64,000 nucleotides of DNA from Chrysemys picta bellii (lineage: Eukaryota; Chordata; Testudines; Emydidae). Within the stretch, counting starts at the first letter, position 1; the number at the start of each line of letters is the position of its first letter. A program made the position numbers and the translations under genes. The stretch lies in the NCBI RefSeq assembly GCF_011386835.1, contig NC_088794.1:88954009-89018008 (forward strand). Reading direction: 5' to 3'. Under the pieces are notes generated by a model that worked only from the letters and a program-made list of their open reading frames with translations, had not been told where the DNA came from and did not search any database. Below, piece after piece: positions 40,873 through 51,822 of the stretch.

Positions 40873-41080
40873 CAGTGATTCTCAAACTTTTGTATTGGTG
40901 ACTCCTTTCACACAGCAAGCCTCTAAGTGCGACCACCCCTTATAAATTAAACCCCTCTTTTTACATTTAACACCAATATAAACGCTGGAGGCAAAGCAGA
41001 GTTTGGGGGTGGATGCTGCCAGCTCACAATCCTCCCCTCCCCCATGTAATAACCTCACAACCCCAGTTTGAGAACCCCTG
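40873..41080. mobile_element. hAT-type MITE with CTCAAACTTTTG ends
   Basis: Ends CAGTGATTCTCAAACTTTTG and CAGTTTGAGAACCCCTG are inverted. Flanks CCTTTGGA (40865-40872) and CCTCTGAA (41081-41088) agree at 6 of 8. Confidence 0.75.
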
Positions 41081-41238
41081 CCTCTGAATTTCTGAGCCTG
41101 TAGGGGTCATTTTTTCCAGCTTTTCGCCACAACCATGAGGGCTAGAATTGTCCTTTTGTAAAATTAAAGCTGAAATTCTCATGTAATCGCTTGACTCCAG
41201 GAGCTGGGCTTTAATAACAACAAGTATTGTGAGACTCA

Positions 41239-41439
41239 GGCCATGGTTACACTCAAAACTTCAAAGCGCTGCCGCAGCTGCAGGTACTCCACCTCCACGA
41301 GGGGATTAGCTTACAGCACTGGGGCACCGTTTACACTGGCGCTTTACAGCGCTGTAACATGCTGCTCTCAGGGGGGTGTTTTTTCACACCCCTGAGCAGG
41401 AAAGTTGCAGCGCTGTAAAACGCCAGTGTAGCCATAGCC
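41239..41439. mobile_element. Harbinger-like MITE with TCA duplication
   Basis: Ends GGCCATGGTTACACT and AGTGTAGCCATAGCC are inverted. TCA is on both sides (41236-41238 and 41440-41442). The interior has inverted GGCGCTTTACAGCGCTGTAA and CAGCGCTGTAAAACGCC blocks. Confidence 0.75.
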
Positions 41440-43289
41440 TCACAATAAAGTCCTAAGAGTTGTCAATAGCACAATTACTCATTGGAACAGCCTACAAGTC
41501 ATCTCTAATCAACGGCTAAATGCAACTCAATTGGTCAGAGGGATTAGCTGATGGGCTCAAAGCACTGCCATTCTCCCTGGAGCTGAATGTACTGCTTCTG
41601 CACTTGTACTGCTGATCACTGCCTCCCCTACTGGTTGCCTGCATCGGAAAATGGCTTTTCACTCTGGGGAGAAGATGACAGAACACACATGTGACAGATG
41701 AGTGGAAACATTGCTTAATGCACTATTGGAAGGCACTCAGATACAATGGTGATATACATGGTATAAAAACCTATATAGAATAGAATGGGGCATTTGGAAT
41801 CAAAGCTGGATCTCCCGCAGCACAGTGCAGTAACTAAATGGCCAACAGGACAGCTGTGAAAAGACATTCCTATGTCTCCTGTTTCGATGATCCAAAATTT
41901 GATCTTCAGAGAAGGTATGTCATGGTTTGGATGGCTACAGTACCTGTCTATTAAAAAAATATTCAGGTTCAAATTCCTGTCCTTACAGAAAAGTTTCCTG
42001 GAATTTAATAGAGAAGAATATTTTTTTTCTATAAAGTTTTTGAAGGATTCAACGGAATTCTATAGCAGGAATAAGTTTCACTATTAAATTGAATATATTG
42101 GTTGGAATAAAAATGATATAGAAAGGATCTCATTTTCTATTAAAGTCTATACGGTTTTTAGAGTAATTTCTATACAAAGCCATTGCTTTTGCTCCATTAA
42201 ATTCTATAGGACTTTTGCATAAAGATATTTATTTTTCCTATAAGCAATTTTGCTTTGCATCTAATCTTCCCAGAAGTGGGAATAATTAGGCAACCTAACA
42301 GGAGTTCAATTTAAATGTTATCTGGATTTTTATTGCAAAAATTACTTGCGTGTCAATGGAAGTTTTCTTTTCTGAAGGCCAAATCCTCAAGTCCCTACTC
42401 AGGCATAACTCCCATTGGTTTCAGGAGGAGTTTGCAGGATTATGGACCTCAACATATGGCCCATGGTAAATAAACAAATTGGAATGTTCAGTGTACTGAC
42501 ATAATGTGAGTAATCTCGTTATCTGACTCCTGGGTAATTTAAATGGCTCAGCTCATTCTAAAACATGTTTTTGCTGAGGAAAAGGATGGGCTTTTACCAC
42601 TCTCAAACCCAAAGAAGTTACTCTAAATAGCTATAACATCTGTTGTTGGGACACTGTCAGTTCAATGGCTGTTACACACTGACATTACTGTTCAGGCCAT
42701 CATTTTAGCTAGCATGGCAATACTTTATCAAATGCAAAAATGTCACACACTAACCTTCTTCCCAACTCCTGGTATCGGACAACAAGCTAGAAAGGTATTA
42801 ATAACTTAGGAATGTCCTTAATGGGGTCGTCTGTTCATTAAACCATAACAGTGAGAAAAGAAAGTGGTGCTTAGTTGCATTATTCTTGCAACAAGGCCAG
42901 CTGCTCTACTGCAGGCTCCTCTCAAATACTGTTGTGGAGTGAAAACCCTCACGCTGATCTGGCTGTCAGTTAGCTCAGCAACAGTGGTGGTCACACTGAA
43001 GAAAAAAAACCCAGGTAGACAAACCCTATTCAGGATAAGGGGACTACCCTGGTGCTACAGTTTAGGATTAAAAATTTACTGTGCATCACCGAGAGAGACC
43101 CTCCAATAGAGGTGCCCAAACCATGCCTAACCAAAGCCTGCATTAGAAAATTGCCAAGAGACCAAGTTACAGTACCGCTTGTCACAAAATGGAGAAGATT
43201 GTACTCACAATGAAGCAGCTACAATCAAAAGTGGAACCAACTGAGCCTACAGCTCTTAGTATGCAATGCTCCCATTCACAGTATCCTGG

Positions 43290-43388
43290 CCATATGCACT
43301 TCCATGTTGAGATAAAGGTGGGAAGAAATGAGCTCCTGGATTTTATTCCCAGCTCTGCCACAAAGTCCCTATATGAACGCAGCCAAGT
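43290..43388 (+). repeat. MIR-like SINE fragment
   Basis: GATTTTATTCCCAGCTCTGC followed by CACAAAGT resembles the 5' half of MIR. It is cut by the element starting at 43391. Confidence 0.4.
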
Positions 43389-43390
43389 TA

Positions 43391-44035
43391 CCGTATATAC
43401 TCGTTCCTAAGCCGAATTTTTTTAGTAAAAAAGGGAAGCACCACAGAAGGGGGTTGGCTTATGAATGGATATAGAGAGAAAAAGTGGGACACAGCCCCTC
43501 CCCGCAACAGAGGGAGCAAGGAGAGGCAGCACAGCCAGAAGGGAAGAATCGGGCCAGAGTCTCTCTGCTTCTGGCCATGCTGCTCTCCCCCCAGCCTCCG
43601 AAGCAGCTGCAGCCCCAGGGCTGGCAGGCTGCAGCCATGCCGCTCGGCCCCGCCCCTCAGAGCAGGCTGTGGCCGCACCGCCCGGCCCGGCAGACCACCC
43701 TGTGGCCACGCCGCCCGGTCCAGCCTGCTGGAACATGCTGTGGCTGCGTCGCCCGGTCTGGCCCGCCAGAGCAGGATGCGGCCATGCCGCCAGGTGTGCT
43801 GGAGCAGCTTCAGCCAGGCCAGAGACATCCTCCCCTGGCCCTTCCCAGATAAGGTGGGAAGGGATGGGACAGGGAGAACGTGGGAGTCCCAGGCTAGGAG
43901 TGGGGGGGGGGGGGGGGGTGTCATGTGGAGGGTGGTCACGGGGGTTACTCCCCTGACCCCCCAGCTTCTCCCCCCCCCCCAAAAAAAAAATTTCCCCACC
44001 AATTGCTGTCCCCCAATGCAGGCACAGCTGTAAGG
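43391..44035 (+). mobile_element. Truncated DNA transposon copy (CCGTATATACTCG end)
   Basis: Begins CCGTATATACTCGTTCCTAA right after TA (43389-43390), the terminus of a widespread DNA transposon family in vertebrates. A GC-rich interior follows, with a run of about 17 G near 43903 and a C-then-A run near 43971-43990. The opposite terminus was not found. Long open frames here (up to 223 codons) are compositional. Confidence 0.45.
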
Positions 44036-44400
44036 CTGTCTTTCAAGAACCCCTTGCAAAACCTGATACAGGAGGTATGTTGGAGGTGGGACTGTACCAT
44101 GCAGAGCTTCAGAGACTCTGGGCAGTGCTGCCTCCCAAAGGACAGCCCAGGGAGGTGGTGTTGGACCCCAGGGTCATCTAAGTTCTAAGGGCTTTTCCAG
44201 GGCCTAGAGCAGCCAAGGATTGGAATGGAGCTAAGGTGCTGTCTAGCTACATTAACCCACCAAGTTCTGTTCTTCACCTCTTAAAATAATCCAATGATTT
44301 TTACAAAAAGTGCCATGGAATCTTTAATGATTACAAAGGGTTAAAAGCTCATTTCTACATCTCACTGGAAAGTCAGCAGCTGAATGACTCCGAGCACTGC

Positions 44401-45780
44401 TATGACACTCTCTACCTTAAAGTAGCACCCTGGAACCACCATATTCACCAGGGTGATACGAGTATGATATGTTTTGTATAAAGTATATATTGTGAGGTAT
44501 CATTTTAAAAGTCTTGATCTGTTGAATATTAATATCCTGTTGGATTGTATGTACTATCATTGTATGTGAAGTTATGAACCATTACTGTTTGTGTTACTGA
44601 AATACGTTGTGAGGTTGGGAACACCCACAACCATCCTTTCAGTTACACAGGAGTAGGCATCAATAGTCAGACAGCGTTAATGGCTCATCAACACCCATCA
44701 AGAAAAGAATCCACTATCCTAGAGACTTCTCAGGCTAGGTCTACACTACCCGCCTGAATCGGCGGGTAGAAATCGACCTCTCGGGGATCGATTTATCGCG
44801 TCCCGACAATCGATCCCCGAATCAGCGCTCTTACTCCACCAGCGGAGGTGGGAGTAAGCGCCGCCGACAGAAAGCCGCAGAAGTCGATTTTGCCGCCGTC
44901 CTCACAGCGGGGTAAGTTGGCTGCGATACGTCGAATTCAGCTACGCTATTCACGTAGCTGAATTTGCGTATCTTAAATAGACTCCCCCCTGTAGTGTAGA
45001 TGTACCCTCAGAGAGTAACTCACATCACAGCAAAGATCTTTCCGGCAAGCTGAAAGGAAATACAAGAGAGACAGTGACATCATCACTTGGCCACTCCCTG
45101 CCCCCAACGCAACACCTGGAAGACAAAGACTTTCAACTGCAGAAGAGTAGTCCCAGTCTGTGTATTGAGGATTTGTAATCTGCTTGTACCATCTGTCAGG
45201 GTGAGACACTACTTGATTCAAATCCTGCTTAGTTTGTAGAACTTAGACTGTGAATTTATTTTTGTTTCTTAAGTAGCCAACTCTGATCTCTATGCCTACT
45301 ACTTATAAATCACTTAAAAAAAATCTATCTTTCTGTAGTTAATAAACCTGTTTTATATTTTACCTAAAACAGTGTGTTTTGGTTGAAGTGCTTGTGAAAT
45401 CTCAGTTTACAAAGGCTAGTGTGAGTCCATTGCACATTGAGGGAGTGGCGAACTACTTAACTTACACTGGCCAGGCTTTTGACCAGTGCAAGACAATACA
45501 ATTCTGGGGTGCAAAGCTGGGGGGAATTGGCTGGAGCCTCACTATTGATGGTTCATGAGTGGCTGGAAGATCATTCATGTAACACAGTTGGGTGTGTCCC
45601 TGCCCATGGATGTCTGTGTAAGTGCAGTGCCTATCAGAGGTTTGTAGCTTGACATCAGCATCACAGTGTGAGAGGCATCCCAGGCTGGTGGGTTTGAAGG
45701 GCTCAGCAGTCATACAGTCCAGGTTGTACACCGGGGACCCAGTCACAGCCACACACTGGGGCATTGATTCAGAAGTGAGA
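44401..45780 (+). mobile_element. ERV-like LTR with a nested MITE
   Basis: Shares GTGAGGTATCATTTT and the general layout with the LTR at about 7623-9755. Carries GTTAATAAACCTGTTTTATA near 45340 as a polyadenylation region. A Harbinger-like MITE (44733-45007) splits it. Ends approximate; no target duplication resolved. Confidence 0.55.
44733..45007. mobile_element. Harbinger-like MITE nested in an LTR, TCA duplication
   Basis: Ends GGCTAGGTCTACACTAC and GTAGTGTAGATGTACCC are inverted repeats. TCA is on both sides (44730-44732 and 45008-45010). CpG-containing inner repeats (GAATCGGCGGGTAG, TCGATTTATCGCG) are unusually well preserved, suggesting a younger insertion than its host LTR. Confidence 0.8.
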
Positions 45781-45996
45781 GTACCACTCAGTGAATCACC
45801 AGCACCACTTGCTGCAGTACTCAGTGAAAAGTTCCATATCTAATATACTTACTTCCCCCAGTTATGGGTTTTCAGTTACAGTACAAGAAAGATTCTTTCC
45901 CCCCATCCCTTTAGTACAAGTTTCATATATGCGGGAAGACTGGGAGGGGAAGAAGGGTCCTCTACCTCCCTCGGGGACCCTAGAGCAACCCTCAGT

Positions 45997-46327
45997 GGGT
46001 ATGTCTAAACTGGGAAAATATGTGACATTTTAAAATGTGTGAACTAATACATGTTGATTAACACAAAATTTTAAACACCACTTATAACGTAAGAGAGATA
46101 TGGTTTAACACTTTTAAAAAGTGTGTTAGCTGGTCTTGGTCAACCCTACGCTCCTCCTACCCCACCTCACTGCCACCTTGGGTTGACCAGGACCATTTAA
46201 TACCATTTTTTAAGGAGTAACACCCTGTTTACCCTAGGCACTAAGTGGTATTTAAAAGCATGTCGGTTAAAACATATTAGCTAGCAACTTCTAAAACATC
46301 ACCTATTTTTCTGGTCTAAATAGGGCC
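45997..46327. mobile_element. Diverged Harbinger-like MITE
   Basis: GGGTATGTCTAAACTGGGAA at the left and TTCTGGTCTAAATAGGGCC at the right are imperfect inverted ends that continue about 40 bases inward. No duplication could be fixed. It ends about 330 bases before the COX16 exon. Confidence 0.5.
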
Positions 46328-46661
46328 ATTGTAACCACCATCCTTCTGGCAAAATCACCCTCCTTCACTGTAACTCATCATTGCTCCCCTTTAATCAGTC
46401 AGAGGGGCATCTGCAGCTAAGCCATGCAAGATGTAGCAGCACTCATCTTACTTTTGCTCTCCAACCTGCCACCCAGGAAAAGTTTTAAAGTTTCATTATC
46501 ATCATTATTTGTTTTGTGGCGTGTCTCCCATGGAGCCCCAACCATGGATGAGGGCCACACTAGCTGGGCACGCTACAAATACCAAATCATACTATTTTTC
46601 CAGTCCTCGCTATTTTTTGGTGCTCTCTAAATTTGAAAAAACAACAAACCACTTAACTTAC

Positions 46662-46739
46662 CTTGCTGTGGAGTTTTTGAGCATCATAACGGATTTGAGT
46701 GAACTCACGGAGACCAAAGGACCCACCAATAATTAGGAG
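46662..46739 (-). CDS. COX16: COX16 internal coding exon (exon 2 equivalent)
   Basis: Read on the minus strand, an AG acceptor after a T-rich stretch opens a 26-codon phase-0 exon closed by AAG|GTAAGT. It encodes LLIIGGSFGLREF, then TQIRYDAQKLHSK. This matches the end of the single membrane helix and the following loop of COX16, where the family carries GGSFGLREF-QIRYDA. COX16 is a small mitochondrial inner-membrane protein that helps assemble cytochrome c oxidase, working on subunit 2 and its copper site (established for the human and yeast proteins). The segment between RYDA and the next exon seems about two residues longer than I remember in human. No stop or frameshift is present. The upstream exon with the N-terminal arm is not found between 46740 and 64000. 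Identification is from memory of the family, supported by the splice sites and by the second exon downstream. Confidence 0.9.
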
Positions 46740-48245
46740 CTGAAATATTAAACAAAGAAAGAGCACTCACTAAAAAGACAGCACAGTACAACACACACTG
46801 GACTACTACAAGAGAACACTGACCTGCACCCATTGCAAGTGTCAGGAGGCCTCACATTCTTCCCAAGGCAGAATAAAAGACAAGGGGTGCATCACCTGAT
46901 AAGCGGGGGCATCAGAGCTTCCATCCATGATAGTCTGTCTATGGATCTCACCAAATTTCTAATTTATGCAGAAAGGACTGTAGGGGGACTCCGATTTTCT
47001 CAGTGCCTGTTCCCTCCCCATCTTTCACCCTTACAATCTTCATATATAAATTGTTTTTCAAATGGCTCCTTGATTTGTCAGCAACAGAGGACACTGCTAC
47101 TGGATTTGTTCTCACTATTTTCATACCAATGACAGGGAAGTAACAATGCCCAGTTGGTTTATTCTTATGCCTGGGCATAAAAGGACCCAATTAAGTTTCT
47201 GGAACAAACAAGCAAGATTGGAACAATGGTCCTGTCGTCATTTATGATGTTGCTGAAGAAATCAAACCCACTGCACTTGTATCTTCATTATTGTCCCATT
47301 TATTTTGTTGGAGCTCCCTCCACACCACTGAAGCTTATGGAAAGGAATAATAAAGGAAGAAATAGGCAAGGCAGAGTCTCATGTCAGCATGAAGCAAATC
47401 ATGAAATGATTTGTTTTTACGACAGGCAGAGAGACGTCACAAAGTGTAAACATCTATTTTAACCTTTAGAGAGCCCTGCCATACTCAGACAAACCTAAAG
47501 ATCAAGTGCACCATTAAGGGCTGGTCAAGTAATCTAGTTGCCACATGGAAGATCAGAGTTCTGACTCTTGCTCTGGCCTGACACACTCCTTCTGCTGTTC
47601 TCTGGCAAGGCCCATTGGCTGACATACAGAATGGGAGGGCAACAGGCTTCAAAGAGAGGCATGTCTGAGGAAGGCAATGGGAGGGGGATGTTCTGAGGAC
47701 CCCAGAAGAAAAACTATCCTGTATTTTCTCTCTCTCTCTCTTCACTGCTAGTTAACTCCTTTCCTGCAGGCTGCTGCAATTCACATGGTAGCAGTTCTCC
47801 ATACAATGCTGGTGTTCAAATGAAATGCATCAGGCTCATAACACAGCACGACAACATGCTGAGTCTCATACTTGTTAAAATCATGCTGCATAGACATGGT
47901 TAAAAATGTGTGCCCTTCCTAACTAGCACATTACCCCTGACAGATTATTTCAGTGATGCAGTATTTGTTGTTTTTGTTTTTTAATGTGACTTTTCTTCTC
48001 AGTTTATTCCTCCTGAAAGGTGCTGGCCAAATTGATTTTCCACTGGAAGAGGTCGGGCTGCCCCACAACAGAAACAGCAATAGGTATAACCTCCCCTCAG
48101 AAGCTGAAAGGTGACAGATTGGTAGCACTGGAAACTGAACCCTTATGGATAGCCTTAGAAATGGGCACCCTTTGGCAAGTGGCAATGAGTGCTCAAAGGA
48201 GTGAAGTCTGCACAGTCTCATTCTAATCTTGATCTTTTGGATGTA

Positions 48246-48411
48246 CACCTCTACCTCGATATAACGTGACCTGATATAACATGAATTCAGATACAACGCG
48301 GTAAAGCAGTGCTCCCACGGGGCTGCGCACTCCAGTGGATCAAAGCAAGTTCAATATAACGGGTTAAGATTTTTTGGCTCCCGAGGACAGCGTTATATTG
48401 AGGTAGAGGTG
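48246..48411. mobile_element. TA-flanked MITE, second copy
   Basis: Termini CACCTCTACCTCGATATAAC and GTTATATTGAGGTAGAGGTG, with TA outside both ends (48244-48245 and 48412-48413). It is 22 bp shorter than the copy at 17244-17431, with losses in the GC-rich middle and near CAATATAACGGGTTAAG. Confidence 0.85.
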
Positions 48412-49255
48412 TACATGACAATTGGAGCCAAATGTAGCAGTGGCTTTTGTGATATGGACACCTACCTGATAGGAACTGGACCCAGAACTACAACTCATTT
48501 CACAAAGCCAATCAAAGAACCATCAAGTGGTAGCAAATAATTTTCAGTAGCTAACAACCTGGACCATTATGAACCAAACTGGGCCAGATTTCTGACTCCA
48601 CCATTCAAGGAAGTGATGATATTGTTGTAGATGCTGGATCAACAAAAAAACATACTGCAGAAAGCAGGGATTTACATGGGAAAAGCTTCTGCTCACTAAC
48701 AAATATTTTGGTAATAAGATCTGAGAAGGAAAAAACAAAAACAAAAAACCCAATATGCTGATTCAAAGTGGTTTTAAGATCTGCCTAAATATGGCATGGG
48801 TGATTAGTCAGCAAATACATTCATTCTTCTCGTTAAAGTTCAATTGCATGAAGCACTGAGCATCTCACAGGATCAGGCAATAACTCTAACCAAATGTGGG
48901 TTGAGTCACAGCATTTATTCTCATTAAAACAAGAATCTCCTTTGAAACTGGTCCTCTTTCATAGAAAATGACTAGTGTGTTAATTAACAGCCCAGTGATT
49001 TACCTCACATTCTTAAAGCTCTAATGAACAGACTGCAAGATTGGTTTCAAGAAGTTTATTGCTATCACACACAATAGTTTACCAGCTGGAATCACTCGAA
49101 CATACAGTATGAAGAATGCAGGTCTGAAGCAGCTGCACTAGAAAAGTATCTGGTACCCAGTTGTCAAACTACTCAGAAATCAATAATTAATCTCGTTAGA
49201 TCCATTAAGCATTAGTTTGCCCAGCAATGAGCACTCATAAAATTATACTATACAA

Positions 49256-50205
49256 CAGGGGTAAGCAACCTTTCAGAAGTGGTGTGCCGAGTCTTCATTT
49301 ATTCACTTTAATTTAAGGTTTCGTGTGCCGGTAATACATGTTAACGTTTTTTAGAAGATCTCTCTCTCTCTAAGTCTATATTACATACAACAATAGTTTA
49401 GTTATATAAAGTAAACAAGATTTTCAAAATGTTTAAGAAGCTTCCTTTAAAATTAAATTAAAATGCTGATCTTACGCCGCCAGCCTGCTCAGCCCGCTTC
49501 CAGCCTGGGGTTCTGTTCACCTAGGCCTGCAGCGGGCTGAGCGGGGCGACTGGAGGTCAGGGCAGAGGGCTGGAGGGGGTGTGGAGGTGCAAGGCACAAG
49601 GCTGGGTGTGGAGGGGAGGTCAGGGCAGAAGGCTGGGGTGCTCGGCTCCTGGGGGTGCTCCCAGCCCCCTGCCCTGAGCAGCTCATGGCAGGGGGCTGGG
49701 AGGGATATGCCCGGTTCCACCCCCTTCCCCAAGGCCCGTCCCTACCTCTCTCTGCCTCCTCTACGGAGCAGCGAGCACGCTGCCGCTCAGCTCTGCTCTG
49801 CTCCGCTCCCCCTCACAAGGGCAGTCTCTGGCAGGGAGAGGGGGGAGGAGGAGGGGCCGGAATGCACCACGGTGTGGGAAAAAAACGGGGGGGGGGGGGG
49901 GGGGGGGAGCTTGGCTGCCGCAGGACCAAGCTTCTGCCTCCTGCCCCAGCAGGGGAGAGCGGTGGGCGGGGGGGGGAGGTTGAGTGGGGCTGGGGGCCAG
50001 GATACCCCCCCCACCGCTCTCCCCTGCAGGGGCAGGAGGCAGAAGCTTGGTCCTGCGGCAGCCAAGCTTCTCTCCTACCCCTTCTTCCCCCAGCGTGGCG
50101 CTTTCTGGCCCCTCCGCCCCCTCCTCTCACCGGGCAGGCAACGTGCCACTCAGAATCGGCTCGCGTGCCGTGTTTGGCAAGCGTGCTGTAGGTTGCCGAC
50201 CCCTG
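49256..50205. mobile_element. 950-bp hAT element with GC-rich interior
   Basis: Perfect 8-bp duplication CTATACAA (49248-49255 and 50206-50213). Ends CAGGGGTAAGCAACC and GGTTGCCGACCCCTG. The AT-rich left 220 bp matches the compact MITE at 38359-38668, whereas 49475-50160 is GC-rich. Inside, 49909-49967 and about 50011-50071 are inverted copies around AGCTTGGCTGCCGCAGGACC. G runs near 49889-49907. Open frames up to 238 codons are compositional; no transposase motif seen. Confidence 0.85.
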
Positions 50206-51822
50206 CTATACAATGTATGTTCACTTTGTGTCTTATTCACATTAACGAAGGACTTACAGCTAGCCTGTTCCTCATAAGCCAAGCCCTACTAAATTAAGAA
50301 TGGTCAATATACTGTGGTTTGTGAAGCCACTCTTTAACCAAAAGGAAATGACAACGCACACTCTTACTTTGCTGCATCTAAAACACTGTATATAATATGA
50401 TTTAATAATCATCACCCTTTTGTCTGTGCCATAACGATGGAAAAACACTCAAAATTTCATGAAACAATAGTCATACCACGCTGTATATGTTCTGTCTTGT
50501 CTTGATTGGCAGAGACCATTTACTATATACTACCCAGCACACTTTCAGCTATATACAGTACATGATAAATAAAAATGCTACATACGCAAACAGACATACA
50601 AAAGGGGGCTGGTGAATAGAGTATCTATTTTTCTTGAAAGTCAATATCTGAACTGCACTACCTAATTTAGATTGTAACACCAAGATGCCGTCTTCCTCCA
50701 AATATAGTACAGCACTGAGCACTACAGTATTAAATAAAATATAATAATCATCAAAGGCCTAACTTGAGGCTCTAAGCAAAACAGATCGGTGGTTTCAGAC
50801 TTGTACACATTACTTGTTTGTTCAGATCACAAAACCACCACCAGCCTCTGCAGTGGAGAGGCTATGACTCAGGTGGTGTGACTAATTTACTCTGTTCCTT
50901 AGAATACAGTTCCAAACCTTTACCTGCCCTAATTTTACTGACATCACCATCATATCATGAAATCTAAAGAATGTTTAAATTCTGTTTACTTTTTGCCCTT
51001 CACACAGTGAAACCAGACGGGTTGGTTCCATTTTCTCATTTCCAAATCAGAAATAGTCACCTTCCCTAACAGGGACCATTGGGTGTGCCATAATATAAAT
51101 ATTTCCTACCACCACTAATAATAAATAATAATTCTTACCACTGTTACAATTATGTATATAATGCTGAGCAACTGAAGGAGGAGCAGTAATTAAGTACACA
51201 CTGAAAATTAAAACCAGGGTGGATTTGAATCACTAGTGAGGAAGACTCGATTTAATCATGGATTTCTACATAAAAGTGCATTCTTGTTGGTTGTTAATAC
51301 ATATTGTTCACAACTCAGAGATGTAGGTTTCATTTTTAGAAGGTACACACTCTACATGTTTAAAGTGATTTATTTTGAAAACTTTTCAGAATAGTTTTAC
51401 AGCTATATCAGAAAATGAATGATTGTTTGGTTATTTCATTTACCAAAAGGTAATTGAAGCAGATATTTATGAACTCATTGGGAGGTGAACTATCTCCAAT
51501 TCAACAGGTTAATCATTAATATTTGGAGGATTTTCTTGCCATGATGTATTAGGAGGAGAACATCACCAGACAGACATTTAAATTGTTTTATTTAACTAAA
51601 ACAACAAAGTTATGCATTTGGATTTTTTCTTCAACAGCAAACATAATATTTTACAAAACAAGCATATGGATTTTTGAAAAATCAAGTTTGTTTTTGTTAA
51701 AATTGTTTTTAACTAAAATAGTTAAATGAAATATTAAAAAAAATTAAATTGGCTATGTCAGACAGGTCAACATGAGAAACTTAAAATATTGGCTTCTGCA
51801 GCTAACTCAGTCATCTTCACCT

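Larger units (their letters stand above)
20802..46661 (-). other. COX16: COX16 intron 2 (complete)
   Basis: This is the 25.9-kb sequence between the two coding exons, bounded by GTAAGT and CAG on the minus strand. Besides the elements listed separately it holds long stretches in which I recognise nothing: 20802-21916 (with an 18-base G run at 21152-21169), 22203-22998, 23899-25176, 25955-27404, 29274-31224, 31684-32379, 32481-33349, 35741-38350, 38677-40419 and 41443-43289. A GC-rich block at about 26700-27080 resembles the interior of a MITE, but no ends were found. Confidence 0.85.

Noticed and set aside
43388..44059. Open frames up to 223 codons in several frames
   Set aside because: The region is GC-rich, stop-poor transposon interior; all frames are open at once and rich in P, A, G and R.
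49581..50297. 238-codon plus-strand frame
   Set aside because: It lies within the GC-rich part of a hAT element, runs through poly-G, and overlaps long frames on the other strand.
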